Assembly (NCBI RefSeq): GCF_003449035.1
Contig: NZ_QRGB01000001.1
Location: forward strand, 1,488,001 to 1,552,000
Direction: 5' to 3'
Length of the DNA: 64,000 bases
Source: Pedobacter indicus
Lineage (GTDB): Bacteria > Bacteroidota > Bacteroidia > Sphingobacteriales > Sphingobacteriaceae
The notes beneath the pieces are model-generated. The model made no database searches. It saw nothing but the letters and a program-made list of their open reading frames with translations, and was not told the DNA's origin. How positions within the stretch are numbered: the stretch's first letter is position 1; each line of letters opens with the position of its first letter. This document shows, in pieces, positions 18,312-26,993 of this stretch. Both the position numbers and the translations under genes were made by a program.

Positions 18312-18322
18312 GACTAAGACAG

Positions 18323-19645
18323 ATGTTACATAAATTTAAAATAAAACAAGTATTTGCGCTTATCCTGATCGTAAGTTTGTTTGGTTGCTCAAAAGAACTT
18401 GATCAGCAGCCAGAGAGCGCCGTATCACCCGATCAGATCAGTGCATCCAATATTGGGTTTTTCCTCAATGGTCTCTACCGAGAGTCTATGCCTGCACGGA
18501 ACAACTATGTCTTAAATGATACCCGTGGTGGCAATTATACCTGGACAGCATTATCTGGAGTAAACGGCGTTTTCGGTGTAATGATTACCGGAAATAATGT
18601 GGATGACCGCTTAGGCTTTTCTTCCAGCATCTGGAGTCATGCCTATGCCAATATCTACAATGCCAACATCATTATTGAGGCGGCTGATCGTTTATCAGAA
18701 GAAGCCGATCTAAGCGTTGTGAAAGCTGAAGCCAGCTATTTAAGAGCTTTTCTTTATTATCAGCTTGTAACTAATTTCGGAGGGGTACCTTTGATCTTGA
18801 GCAATACCACTGATAATGTACCAAGAAACAGTGCTGCTGAAATCTGGACACAGATTAATGCGGATATCGATTTTGCTGTGGCTAATGCCCAACCATTTAG
18901 CAGTACAGGTACGAAGAAAGTGTCTCAGGAGGCTGCCAAGGCTTTTAAGGCTCGTGTACTTTTAGCCCAAGGGAAGAAAGAAGAAGCAGCTACCTTGGCA
19001 GAGTCGGTGATCGCTTCTGTGGGAGCTATCGACTCCGATTACGGTCGCATTTTCAGAGACACTGATGCTTCTTCAGAGATCATCTTTGCTTTTGCAAACC
19101 TGAAAACTGAAAGTAACCTGCGCATGTCGGCTTTATTTTGGCCATACGGTACAACCTGGGCCGGCTCATATTCAGTACAACCATCCGATTATGCAGCGGA
19201 TGAACTTTATGATGACAAAGATGTTCGCGGCGACGTCAACATCCAAACGATTGTTAATGCTGACGGCTCTTCGAATACCATTGTGAGCAAGTACTGGGAT
19301 GTACAGCCTTTGATTATCAGTCGGGTTTCAGAGCTTTACCTGATTGCCGCTGAAGGAAAAGGTCGCACAGAAGGTTTGACACACCTCAACGCTCTGCGCA
19401 CCAAAAGAGGTCTGTCCGCCCTGACTGCAAGTGACGTTCCGAACGACGAAGTTTATCTGACCGAAGTGTTGGAAGAGCGCCGAAGAGAATTATTCAGCGA
19501 GGGTTTCTTATTCTACGATTTGGCCAGAACCGACCGTGCCATCAAGCTGCCGAATGTAAGCAGCAAGGATAAATATCTATTGCCGATACCAGGCGCGCAA
19601 GTGAGCCTTTCGGGTGGTGTCTTAGAACAAAATCCAAGTTATTAA
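18323..19645 (+). CDS. SusD/RagB family nutrient-binding lipoprotein
   Basis: The surface lipoprotein partner of the SusC channel, 440 residues. The lipobox is LFGC. TPR-like helices are recognisable in AEASYLRAFLYYQLVTNFGGVPLI, the hallmark SusD motif, and the C terminus carries LEERRRELFSEGFLFYDLARTDR and LLPIP...EQNPSY, also classical. It is shorter than most SusD proteins (commonly 500-600 residues). A strong terminator follows. Confidence 0.94.
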   Translation: MLHKFKIKQVFALILIVSLFGCSKELDQQPESAVSPDQISASNIGFFLNGLYRESMPARNNYVLNDTRGGNYTWTALSGVNGVFGVMITGNNVDDRLGFSSSIWSHAYANIYNANIIIEAADRLSEEADLSVVKAEASYLRAFLYYQLVTNFGGVPLILSNTTDNVPRNSAAEIWTQINADIDFAVANAQPFSSTGTKKVSQEAAKAFKARVLLAQGKKEEAATLAESVIASVGAIDSDYGRIFRDTDASSEIIFAFANLKTESNLRMSALFWPYGTTWAGSYSVQPSDYAADELYDDKDVRGDVNIQTIVNADGSSNTIVSKYWDVQPLIISRVSELYLIAAEGKGRTEGLTHLNALRTKRGLSALTASDVPNDEVYLTEVLEERRRELFSEGFLFYDLARTDRAIKLPNVSSKDKYLLPIPGAQVSLSGGVLEQNPSY

Positions 19646-19654
19646 CGATAACGG

Positions 19655-19686
19655 AAGGTGGTGAATCAGGTCACCACCTTTTTTTG
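19655..19686 (+). terminator. Rho-independent terminator after susD
   Basis: A perfect 10-base stem AAGGTGGTGA / TCACCACCTT with a six-base loop is followed directly by a run of T. It ends the SusC/SusD transcript, though some read-through into the next gene, 23 bases on, is possible. Confidence 0.85.
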
Positions 19687-19708
19687 TCACTTTTTAGAAA
19701 GCTAACGT

Positions 19709-20659
19709 ATGAAAAACACACATTTTGTTCCATTCCTGATTGTTGCTTTTGTTCTTAGTGCCTGTGGTGTTCAGCGAAATCTATCGTCACAACAGGCCTA
19801 TCAGCAAGTTCTGAAAGACCCTGGCGGTTGGAAAAGCGAAATACTCAAAGATGGGTTGATCCATTACACCTATGAAGGCGAGTATGCACCTTTTAAGTCA
19901 TCACAACGTGTAGATGTATTGCTTGTTGATCTGAGTAAAAATGCCCTGATCTTTGATGACAGTCGGCCGAACGACTCCCTGTCTTTGCGCGTGAATCGTT
20001 ATGAAGGATCCCTGGCGGCAGTGAACGGCACCTATTATGAAATAGTAAAAACAGCAGAAGGTGATAGCTTATTTTCTTCCTTCTTTAAACAAAACGGAAA
20101 GATCAGTACCTCCGTTACCGTACCGGAAGATAACCGCTTGTTCTGGAAGCACGAAGGCGCGTTCTACTATGATCAGGAAAAAAATGAATGGAATATCATC
20201 TATGGTGATGCGGAAGCCTATGACAAGTTGCCCTATGCCAATGCAATGTCCGGTTCACCTATGCTCATTTATGACCACAAACCCGTAGGGGAGACATTTG
20301 CCAAAGAGCAGGGTGTACCGTTGGATAGTTTAGATTACGAACATCCTGACAGGCATCAAGGCGTTCGTCATCCGCGTACCGCCTTGGCCATTACAGATGA
20401 GAATTATTTGCTTATGATAACCGTTGACGGTCGTCGTACCCAAACAGCCGGTATGAGCGCGAAGGAGTTGACTCAGTTTATCAACCGCTATTTTAAGCCA
20501 CGGCACGCACTGAACATTGATGGCGGCGGCTCAACGACCATGTGGATCAAGGATTCCGAGTCGCCCAACGGTGTAGTGAACTATCCGACCGACAATAAGC
20601 AATACGATCATTTTGGTCAACGCAGAATACGCAATGGCATTATTGTGATTGATAAATAA
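19709..20659 (+). CDS. Phosphodiester glycosidase family (NAGPA-like) lipoprotein
   Basis: A 316-residue lipoprotein (VLSACG lipobox) with the phosphodiester glycosidase fold (formerly DUF2233; related to the mammalian uncovering enzyme). Diagnostic segments are AAVNGTYYE, RHPRTALAITDENYLLMITVDGR, QTAGMSAKELTQFI and ALNIDGGGSTTMWI. Family members cleave GlcNAc-phosphodiester links, and bacterial ones act in the periplasm or at the surface. Its position directly after susD suggests a shared glycan target. It is convergent with the YCF48-like gene. Confidence 0.85.
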   Translation: MKNTHFVPFLIVAFVLSACGVQRNLSSQQAYQQVLKDPGGWKSEILKDGLIHYTYEGEYAPFKSSQRVDVLLVDLSKNALIFDDSRPNDSLSLRVNRYEGSLAAVNGTYYEIVKTAEGDSLFSSFFKQNGKISTSVTVPEDNRLFWKHEGAFYYDQEKNEWNIIYGDAEAYDKLPYANAMSGSPMLIYDHKPVGETFAKEQGVPLDSLDYEHPDRHQGVRHPRTALAITDENYLLMITVDGRRTQTAGMSAKELTQFINRYFKPRHALNIDGGGSTTMWIKDSESPNGVVNYPTDNKQYDHFGQRRIRNGIIVIDK

Positions 20660-20716
20660 CGGTTGGTTGACTGTTCGATGTTGAGATCGTCGACCGATCG
20701 ATGCTGAAAGCTGTGT

Positions 20717-21763
20717 TTAATACGTTAGTTTGGCGATGCGGCCATCCGCACCAGCAAGCAGCGTCCAGGTTCCCTGACGAGCTTTGCGCGCTACATGGAA
20801 GCTTTTATCGGAAACTGACTTCCAGTTCAGGCCACCGTCGCCCGACCAGTCGACCCCCGATGTGCCAGTTGCCACTAAAGTTTGTGAATTAAGATATTCA
20901 ACCGAAGAGCGGTACCCCAGGGTGCCGCTTTCTGGTTTCTGCCAGCTTTGTCCACCATCGTTGGTAATGAGTATAGCCTTCTCGGCTTGCTTGTCTTTTA
21001 GATAATCGCCACCAACGGCCACACCTTGCTTGTCATTGCGGAAAGCGAGCGAGAAAATCCCTGTACTGGAAGTCCCTTGAATAATAGGGCAGGGATAAGC
21101 CTTCCAATTCTTACCGAAATCTTTCGTCATCAGCAGTTGCGCCCTGCTGCCACCCGTCCCGATAGAAGCCACTCCATTTCCCAATGTCCGAATACCCGTT
21201 CCGCTAGCTGCAAAGCCCGCTTCACCTTCTTGCAGCAGACCTTTCGTGTTTTCGCTTAAATCCTGCCAGTTATGCCCACCATCGTTTGTGATCAGAATCT
21301 GCACAAAACCGTTGATGGGGTCACCATAAGCCATGCCATGTTTTTCATCCCAAAAGTCCATCCCATCGAAGAAAATGTCCGTATGCGTATTTTTATGTTT
21401 CTCTTGCCAGGTTCTACCACCATCTTCCGTCATCAGAATCACCAATGGTGAGCCCGCACTCATGACTATCGCCTTATCTTTCGAAAAGGCATAAATGCTA
21501 CGAAAATCCGTGTTTTCCTGTCCCGGTACCTGTCGCCAGTGCCAATCCGTTCCACCATTTGATGAAACGGCCGTCCACCCATAACTAGCACTAACCCAAG
21601 CCGTTTGGTTGTCCACCACCGAAAGCCCACGGATACTAATACCTTCTTTCTGTGTCAGCATCTCGATCTCTGGTGTTTGCAGGGTTTTGGTTTCTGTCTG
21701 GCTGTCGGGATTTCCAGCAAAAGACTGTAGCACAAAGAGTAAGGGCAGAAGAATGTTGAGCAT
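20717..21763 (-). CDS. Exported YCF48/BNR-repeat beta-propeller protein
   Basis: A 348-residue secreted protein with repeated Asp-box/YCF48-type blades: TNDGGHNWQDL, TEDGGRTWQE, TKDFGKNWK, TNDGGQSWQ and SGDGGLNWK, in a seven-bladed sortilin-like arrangement. The signal peptide is short (LLPLLFVLQSFAGN). Plant and cyanobacterial relatives help photosystem II assembly; in Bacteroidota the role is unknown, often annotated as oxidoreductase. No catalytic motif is visible. Confidence 0.8.
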   Translation of the reverse strand: MLNILLPLLFVLQSFAGNPDSQTETKTLQTPEIEMLTQKEGISIRGLSVVDNQTAWVSASYGWTAVSSNGGTDWHWRQVPGQENTDFRSIYAFSKDKAIVMSAGSPLVILMTEDGGRTWQEKHKNTHTDIFFDGMDFWDEKHGMAYGDPINGFVQILITNDGGHNWQDLSENTKGLLQEGEAGFAASGTGIRTLGNGVASIGTGGSRAQLLMTKDFGKNWKAYPCPIIQGTSSTGIFSLAFRNDKQGVAVGGDYLKDKQAEKAILITNDGGQSWQKPESGTLGYRSSVEYLNSQTLVATGTSGVDWSGDGGLNWKSVSDKSFHVARKARQGTWTLLAGADGRIAKLTY

Positions 21764-21851
21764 AGGTGATTGTTGCTTTTAAGTCGTTTAAAGCTATTTA
21801 TTCAGCCAATTTACGTATTATTTCAGTAAAGCTATTTTTTCAAATTTTTAA

Positions 21852-21882
21852 TTTGTGAATTCAAATATACTTCTTACATTTG
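21852..21882 (+). promoter_or_regulatory. Promoter of tRNA-Pro
   Basis: TTTG at 21852-21855, a 19-base spacer, then TACATTTG at 21875-21882: a perfect Bacteroidota housekeeping promoter. Transcription would begin about 10 bases before the mature tRNA. Confidence 0.75.
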
Positions 21883-21900
21883 CACACCCGCAAGGGAGTT

Positions 21901-21974
21901 CGGGGTGTAGCGTAGCCCGGTATCGCGCCACATTTGGGATGTGGAGGTCGTAGGTTCGAATCCTGCCACCCCGA
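21901..21974 (+). tRNA. tRNA-Pro (anticodon TGG)
   Basis: A full cloverleaf of 74 bases. The acceptor stem pairs CGGGGTG with CACCCCG, the anticodon arm is CCACA-TTTGGGA-TGTGG giving anticodon TGG, and the T arm holds GGTTCGAAT. The discriminator is A and CCA is not encoded. The tRNA remains intact although an integrated element starts immediately downstream, so the element must restore or spare the 3' end. It is the integration hot spot for the two tandem elements. Confidence 0.95.
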
Positions 21975-22000
21975 CGGAAACCAGTTCATCTGGATCCGAA

Positions 22001-22033
22001 AGCCTCTAAATCATATGATTTAGAGGCTTTTTT
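22001..22033 (+). terminator. Palindromic terminator downstream of tRNA-Pro
   Basis: A perfect 14-base inverted repeat (AGCCTCTAAATCAT and its complement) ends in a T run, ending tRNA transcription. It belongs to the element, not the tRNA, because a near-identical copy stands at the start of element 2. Confidence 0.75.
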
Positions 22034-22088
22034 GCTTTTAAACAGTTCATATTAATTCGTTTCAATCCATACCTTCTGAGAACTATCA

Positions 22089-22221
22089 GGTGACCTCTTT
22101 TATTTTATTAAATTAGGTCACCAGAAAGGGTTTAACTTATTGATTCATAGCAACATAATCAATAATATTTAGACTCATATAGATCAGAAAGAATTACTTT
22201 TTTTGGCTTTTCTGGTGACCT
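22089..22221. other. Three GGTGACCT sites upstream of integrase 1 (putative Int/Xis arm sites)
   Basis: GGTGACCT at 22089-22096, AGGTCACC at 22115-22122 and GGTGACCT at 22214-22221. The second and third extend to AGGTCACCAGAAAG and its inverse, about 90 bases apart. The arrangement is kept at 32378-32510 before the second integrase, so it is probably functional, most likely as recombinase or excisionase binding sites. Confidence 0.5.
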
Positions 22222-22272
22222 GTCTGGACAAATAGTTCATATCAGTCTATGTTAAACTTTAAAAAATAGTGT

Positions 22273-23538
22273 ATGAGATCAGCAAACACTTTCGGTGTTC
22301 ATTTCATTCTTCGGATGAACAAAGAAAAAAACGGAATCGCTCCAATTTATGTAAGGATTGCAGTAAACGGGGCAAGAATTGAGATGTCCTTGAAGAAAAA
22401 AGTAAAAGTTTCCGATTGGAATTCTTCAAGAGGACTTCCAAAAGCAAAGAACACAGACCTCAAAATTCTAAATGGATTTCTTGAACAAGTAAGAGGCGTC
22501 CTGTCGGGGTATTACCAAGAAATGGTCATGGCCAAGAAGCTAATCACTCCTGAGGCAATCAAGAATATGTATTTGGGAGAAGTGGAACAGGAAAACACGC
22601 TTCAATCCTTGATAGAGTATCACAACTTGCATATGAAAGAGGTCCTCGCATATGGGACACTTAAGAACTATTTTACGACAGCTAAGTACCTCAAGAGATT
22701 TGTGTTACAGCAATTCAAGAAGCCAGACATCTACCTCTCCGAACTAGACTATAAATTCATTACACAATTCGAGTACTTTTTGCGAACCTATGAACCGACC
22801 GATCACCATAAAGGAATGGCAAACAATGGCGTGATGAAGCATCTGGAAAGGTTCCGTAAGATGGTACGCTTAGGCGTGAAACTCGGCTGGATGGAAAAGA
22901 ACCCATTCGAACTTTACAAACTTAAGATGCAAAAGGTTGAACGCGACTTTCTGACCAGCGAGGAGCTGTCAAGAATTGAGAAAAAGGATTTTTCGGTACA
23001 ACGGATCCAGTATGCCAAAGATCTTTTTGTTTTCAGCTGCTACACCGGCATTGCCTATATCGACGTGATGCAGTTAACCCCTGATAATATTCTCCTTGGA
23101 ACCGATGGAAATCGTTGGATCAAAACTATGCGTGAAAAAACCGAAACGTCAGTGAATGTCCCTATCCTTCCAAAGGCCGCTGCCATCATAGAAAAATACA
23201 AAAATAATCCCCGGGCAATTGCACAGGGTACAATGTTCCCTGTAATTTCAAACCAAAAGCTGAATAGCTATCTAAAAGAAGTGGCCGATCTATGCGGCAT
23301 AAAAAAGCATTTGACTTTTCATTTAGCGAGACACACCTTCGCTACGTCGGTGACCTTGTCTAACGGAGTTCCTATTGAGACGGTCAGTAAAATGCTTGGG
23401 CATACCACCATCCGAACGACCCAGATATATGCCAAGGTAGTTGAGCAGAAGGTTAGTCAGGATATGGCGAATCTTAGGAATCGTTTGGAGGAAAATGAAC
23501 AGATAGCATTGAAAGTTTTGAAAGGGAGCGCATTATGA
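22273..23538 (+). CDS. Tyrosine recombinase/integrase of element 1
   Basis: A 421-residue integrase of the Bacteroidota Int family. The N-terminal arm-binding domain (FGVHFILRMNKEKNGIAPIY) is followed by a SAM-like core-binding domain (about 105-205) and the catalytic domain. HLARHTFA supplies His and the second Arg, LGH the third His/Trp position, and TTQIYAKV the Tyr nucleophile. The position of the usual first Arg reads TGIAYIDV, with Ala, as in IntDOT-type relatives where that Arg is missing. It shares most residues with the second integrase at 32563. The stop overlaps the start of a broken DUF1016 gene (ATGA). Confidence 0.93.
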   Translation: MRSANTFGVHFILRMNKEKNGIAPIYVRIAVNGARIEMSLKKKVKVSDWNSSRGLPKAKNTDLKILNGFLEQVRGVLSGYYQEMVMAKKLITPEAIKNMYLGEVEQENTLQSLIEYHNLHMKEVLAYGTLKNYFTTAKYLKRFVLQQFKKPDIYLSELDYKFITQFEYFLRTYEPTDHHKGMANNGVMKHLERFRKMVRLGVKLGWMEKNPFELYKLKMQKVERDFLTSEELSRIEKKDFSVQRIQYAKDLFVFSCYTGIAYIDVMQLTPDNILLGTDGNRWIKTMREKTETSVNVPILPKAAAIIEKYKNNPRAIAQGTMFPVISNQKLNSYLKEVADLCGIKKHLTFHLARHTFATSVTLSNGVPIETVSKMLGHTTIRTTQIYAKVVEQKVSQDMANLRNRLEENEQIALKVLKGSAL

Positions 23539-23678
23539 ATCAGATAGATAATAACTTATTCAAATCCATTACGGATTTGATCGAGGAAGCGAGAAGTTTC
23601 GCTGCGAAGCAAGTCAATACGATCTTAGTGTTTATCTATTATGATATTTTTTGCAAGCTGCTGAAATGCCCACCCTAA
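23535..23678 (+). pseudogene. Truncated DUF1016 (YhcG-like) nuclease gene, 5' remnant
   Basis: An ATG overlapping the integrase stop opens a frame whose first 35 residues (LFKSITDLIEEARSFAAKQV, then NTILVFIY) match the N-terminal domain of DUF1016/YhcG PDDEXK proteins, where WQIGK normally follows. Here homology ends at about 23639 and the frame runs into the antisense of the recombinase gene, stopping at 23678. The rest of the gene, including the nuclease domain, is absent. ORF6N sits in the equivalent place in element 2. Confidence 0.6.
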
Positions 23679-24227
23679 AATATCTGCCTCGGGTTGCTTA
23701 AGGGAAATAATTTTTTTGCCTTCCATTGTTATTGTATTGATATAGCCGAAAGGAGCTTTGTTGGGATATCTGCCCATTAGTTTTGCTCGATGAATACCGG
23801 CTGCTGTATTCAATGCTCTTCTACTATTTTCTGCCTCCGGTACGGATAGATAAACAGCAAGCATGACCGTGCTTTCTGGTACTGAAAGATCTAAAGGCTG
23901 ATCAATAGCCATTGCTGTTGTCTTGTATTTTCGAAGTATCCCAAGCATCTCATAGGCGTATTCAATATTTCGGCTAAATCGATCCCATTTAATGAACAGT
24001 ATCTGTTTGCTTTCCTTTGATGACTTGCTTTTGATCACTGTCATTAACTTTTTCCATTCAGGTCGGTTGAAGGTCTTGGCTGAGAAATCTTCACGATAGA
24101 TATCCTTAACTTCAATATTGTTATTCTCACAGTATTTCAATAATCGATCCTCCTGCTCTGGCAAGGAGTATCCTCTCCTCTTTTGCTCGTCCGTGCTTAC
24201 ACGGATGTATAAATAGGCTGTTTTCAT
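23625..24227 (-). CDS. Serine recombinase (resolvase family), C-terminally truncated
   Basis: A resolvase-type recombinase with catalytic Ser11 in YIRVSTDEQ and the family segments RPEWKKLM, FIKWDRFSRN and PEAENSRRALN. Relatives continue for 200 or more residues into a recombinase/zinc-ribbon DNA-binding region; this one ends after AFQQLAKN with six unrelated residues. The break lies at the same point where the convergent DUF1016 gene is cut, so both were joined by one deletion or insertion. The upstream frame reaches 24302, but ATG at 24227 (MKTAYLYIRVS) is the family start. Probably unable to bind its sites properly. Confidence 0.75.
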   Translation of the reverse strand: MKTAYLYIRVSTDEQKRRGYSLPEQEDRLLKYCENNNIEVKDIYREDFSAKTFNRPEWKKLMTVIKSKSSKESKQILFIKWDRFSRNIEYAYEMLGILRKYKTTAMAIDQPLDLSVPESTVMLAVYLSVPEAENSRRALNTAAGIHRAKLMGRYPNKAPFGYINTITMEGKKIISLKQPEADILGWAFQQLAKNIIIDKH

Positions 24228-24462
24228 AGGTATAATGTATTTGTTCGTTATGTTTCCTAATGAATAAATATAGTGAAGCCTAATCTTGTAGGTTTCTAGC
24301 AATAGAATGATTTATGTTTTTGATTGCGAAAAGGGAGAGAATTAGGGCATTAATGCAAATAGGAACTCTAAGAAATATGGATTTCTAAACGATGAAAATT
24401 AATTTTGTAGCAAAGTCTTTAGGACTAAAAAAATCAATATCTTTACACCATATGCAATTTTT

Positions 24463-24672
24463 ATGAGTAAAAAGGCAATTAATAGGTTGAAAGTAGTACT
24501 GGCAGAGAAGAATGTAAGTAGCAAATGGCTCGCAGAACAATTAGGAAAAAATGAAGCTACTATTTCAAGATGGTGTACTAATGCTGTTCAGCCCAGTTTG
24601 AAAACATTGGTAGAAATAGCAAATATTTTAAAAGTTAAACCGGCTGACTTAATCAATAATATTGAATTATAA
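24463..24672 (+). CDS. XRE-family helix-turn-helix regulator
   Basis: A 69-residue Cro/CI-type DNA-binding protein. The HTH is SKWLAEQLGKNEATISRWCTN followed by PSLKTLVEIANILKVKPADLI. It starts the AT-rich operon and its stop lies two bases before the double-GHKL gene. Such small controllers often set the level of restriction-modification genes (C-protein role), which would fit the downstream methylase and nuclease; this is inference from context. Confidence 0.85.
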   Translation: MSKKAINRLKVVLAEKNVSSKWLAEQLGKNEATISRWCTNAVQPSLKTLVEIANILKVKPADLINNIEL

Positions 24673-24674
24673 TC

Positions 24675-26981
24675 ATGGATAATGTAAACAAGTTATTGGA
24701 ACTAAAACAAAAATTATCAGAAGAAATCAAAAAAGAAAATTCTGATAATAATATCATTATTACTTTATCAAATGAAATAGCCAAGTTGGACAACAATGAA
24801 GTTAGATTTTCTGTTGACGCCGGTATAATCAATAGACTTGGGAAAGAGTTAGTAGGAAGGCATGAAACTGCTGTCTCGGAATTAGTTAAAAATTCATACG
24901 ATGCCGATGCTACAGAAGTTAATCTGATTTTTGAGAACGCATGGAGTTCAGGAGGAATTTTAATTATTGAAGATAATGGGCATGGAATGGATAAGGAACA
25001 ACTTGTAAAAGGTTTCATGCGTTTGTCATCTTCTGATAAGATACATAATCCTATTTCAAATAAATATAAAAGACAAAGAGCAGGTAAAAAAGGTATTGGT
25101 AGGTTTGCAACTCAGCGGCTGGGTGATAAACTTACAATTATTACTCAAACCGAAAATTCTCAGGAAGCTCTGAAAGTTGTAATTAATTGGGACGAATTTC
25201 GAACAGATAAAGATTTACTCACTATATCTAGTAGGATTGAATTTATTCCCAAGGAAAAGGAAGAAGGTACAACTTTAGTTATAGAAGAGCTTAGAGAAGG
25301 ATGGTCTGATGCAATGATAAAAAGAGTTTATAGATATACTTCTGAACTCCTGCAGCCTTTCCCTTTATCTAAAAAGAAGAAAAAGGAAAATAAATCCTCT
25401 GATGATCCAGGGTTTAAAAGTAATTACTTTCGGAAGGACGAAGATGAACTAATTCCAATCATAGACGAAGAAAAAGCAATTTTCCAACATGCTTTGGTAG
25501 AAATAGAGGGTTATGTATTAGATGATGGACAAGGTTGTTGGGCATTAAAGAGCGATAAGTTAAATTTTTCACAAGAAGTATATGCTATAGGTAACAATGA
25601 AAAGGATAAAGAAGACTCTAGCACTCCTTTTACCTTAATCAAGGGAGTTCATTTTAAAGCATATTATTTCGTATATGACCCATCACTTTTTGCTCCAGGA
25701 ACATTTACTTTTATTCGTGATTTAGGATATGAAAAGGGCGGTTTAAAGTTGTATAGAAATGGTTTCCGAGTGTTACCTTACGGGGAACAGGGAGATGATT
25801 GGTTAGGATTAGATAAGTCAAATAATAGAAATATTATTTTGGCTCAACATCCAAATAGAAACTTTTTTGGTTTTGTCGAACTTGAGGATGAAAGTGGAGA
25901 TTTTGAAGAAACTTCAAGTAGAGAAGGTTTAATTGAAAATGAATATTTAAAAGAATTGGTAAACTTTGTCTATCGTTCATTGACAAGTGCTGTTATGAAG
26001 GTTTCAGAATTGAGAGGAAGAAAAGTGACAGCATCTCAAAAAGGATTTACCAAACGAGAAGAAGATCCTTCAGAAAAAGTAGACAGAGGCCTTGAACAAA
26101 TTCAGGATTTTTTTGAATCAGAAGATTATTCCAATGAAAAAGACAGCAATCATTCCTCAAATTACGAAAAAAAGGAAAGGGCTAAGCAAATTTTTGAAGA
26201 ATTAAAGCAAGCGAGAGATGAAGAAAAGCAGAAGACACAGTCTTTAATTGATGAAAACAATATGCTAAGAATATTAGCCGGTTTGGGATTGGTAATTGGA
26301 GAATTTGTGCATGAAGTTCAAAGATTTTTACCAGGCTTCGATGCTGACATAAGGTTTCTTAAAAATGCTGTTAAAGATTACAAAGAGATATATGAACGTA
26401 CTGAATTGTTAGAAACAAATGTTAAATCATTTACTGCATATACTTCTTATTTTGATAAAGCCATTTCAAGAAATGTGCATAGAGAATTAGAGCCCATAGA
26501 ATTAAGAGATGTTGTAAGGAGCTTTGAAACTGTAATAAAGAATGATCTAAAAAGAACAGGAACCCAATTTATTCCACCAGTATTTGACGGATATGATTTG
26601 TTTACAGTTCCCATGCATCCATCTGAATGGGCATCTATTTTGTTTAATTTGTATACAAATTCAAAAAAGGCAATAAAAAGAGCTAAATCCGATGGGGAAA
26701 TTTTTATTAAATGTGGAAGGGATGAAAATATCGTTTTTTTAGAATTTTCCGATAATGGAGATGGTATAACTAAAGAAAATGAGGAAAATATTTTCAATGC
26801 ATTTTATACTACTTCTACAGTAGCAAATCATACAGTGGATGATGCAACAGCACTTACCGGAACTGGTTTAGGTTTGAAAATCGTAAAAGATATCATTGAG
26901 TTTTATAATGGGGAGATATACGTGGCGACTCCATATGAAGATTATAAAACAACAATTAGAATTGAAATTCCTAAAAATTAA
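24675..26981 (+). CDS. Double GHKL ATPase: Hsp90/MORC-like N terminus and histidine-kinase-like C terminus
   Basis: A 768-residue cytosolic protein with two GHKL modules. The N-terminal one (about 45-230) has the N box SELVKNSYDADA (residues 68-79), EDNGHGM (99-105) and the lid KKGIGRFA (138-145), as in Hsp90, MutL and MORC ATPases. A charged coiled region (about 470-530) leads to a kinase-like half: FVHEV with candidate phospho-acceptor His546, NLYTNSKKAI (N box), FSDNGDGI (G1) and GTGLGLKIVKDI (G2, from about 729). No membrane segment or sensor domain is seen, so the first ATPase domain may be the sensor. The next gene encodes a receiver domain, making a relay likely. Confidence 0.85.
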   Translation: MDNVNKLLELKQKLSEEIKKENSDNNIIITLSNEIAKLDNNEVRFSVDAGIINRLGKELVGRHETAVSELVKNSYDADATEVNLIFENAWSSGGILIIEDNGHGMDKEQLVKGFMRLSSSDKIHNPISNKYKRQRAGKKGIGRFATQRLGDKLTIITQTENSQEALKVVINWDEFRTDKDLLTISSRIEFIPKEKEEGTTLVIEELREGWSDAMIKRVYRYTSELLQPFPLSKKKKKENKSSDDPGFKSNYFRKDEDELIPIIDEEKAIFQHALVEIEGYVLDDGQGCWALKSDKLNFSQEVYAIGNNEKDKEDSSTPFTLIKGVHFKAYYFVYDPSLFAPGTFTFIRDLGYEKGGLKLYRNGFRVLPYGEQGDDWLGLDKSNNRNIILAQHPNRNFFGFVELEDESGDFEETSSREGLIENEYLKELVNFVYRSLTSAVMKVSELRGRKVTASQKGFTKREEDPSEKVDRGLEQIQDFFESEDYSNEKDSNHSSNYEKKERAKQIFEELKQARDEEKQKTQSLIDENNMLRILAGLGLVIGEFVHEVQRFLPGFDADIRFLKNAVKDYKEIYERTELLETNVKSFTAYTSYFDKAISRNVHRELEPIELRDVVRSFETVIKNDLKRTGTQFIPPVFDGYDLFTVPMHPSEWASILFNLYTNSKKAIKRAKSDGEIFIKCGRDENIVFLEFSDNGDGITKENEENIFNAFYTTSTVANHTVDDATALTGTGLGLKIVKDIIEFYNGEIYVATPYEDYKTTIRIEIPKN

Positions 26982-26993
26982 AATATTATAAAC

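Noticed and set aside
22001..22033. A CRISPR-like or invertible repeat because the palindrome recurs at 32290
   Set aside because: Only two copies, each at the start of an integrase module and followed by a T run; terminator plus element duplication explains it.
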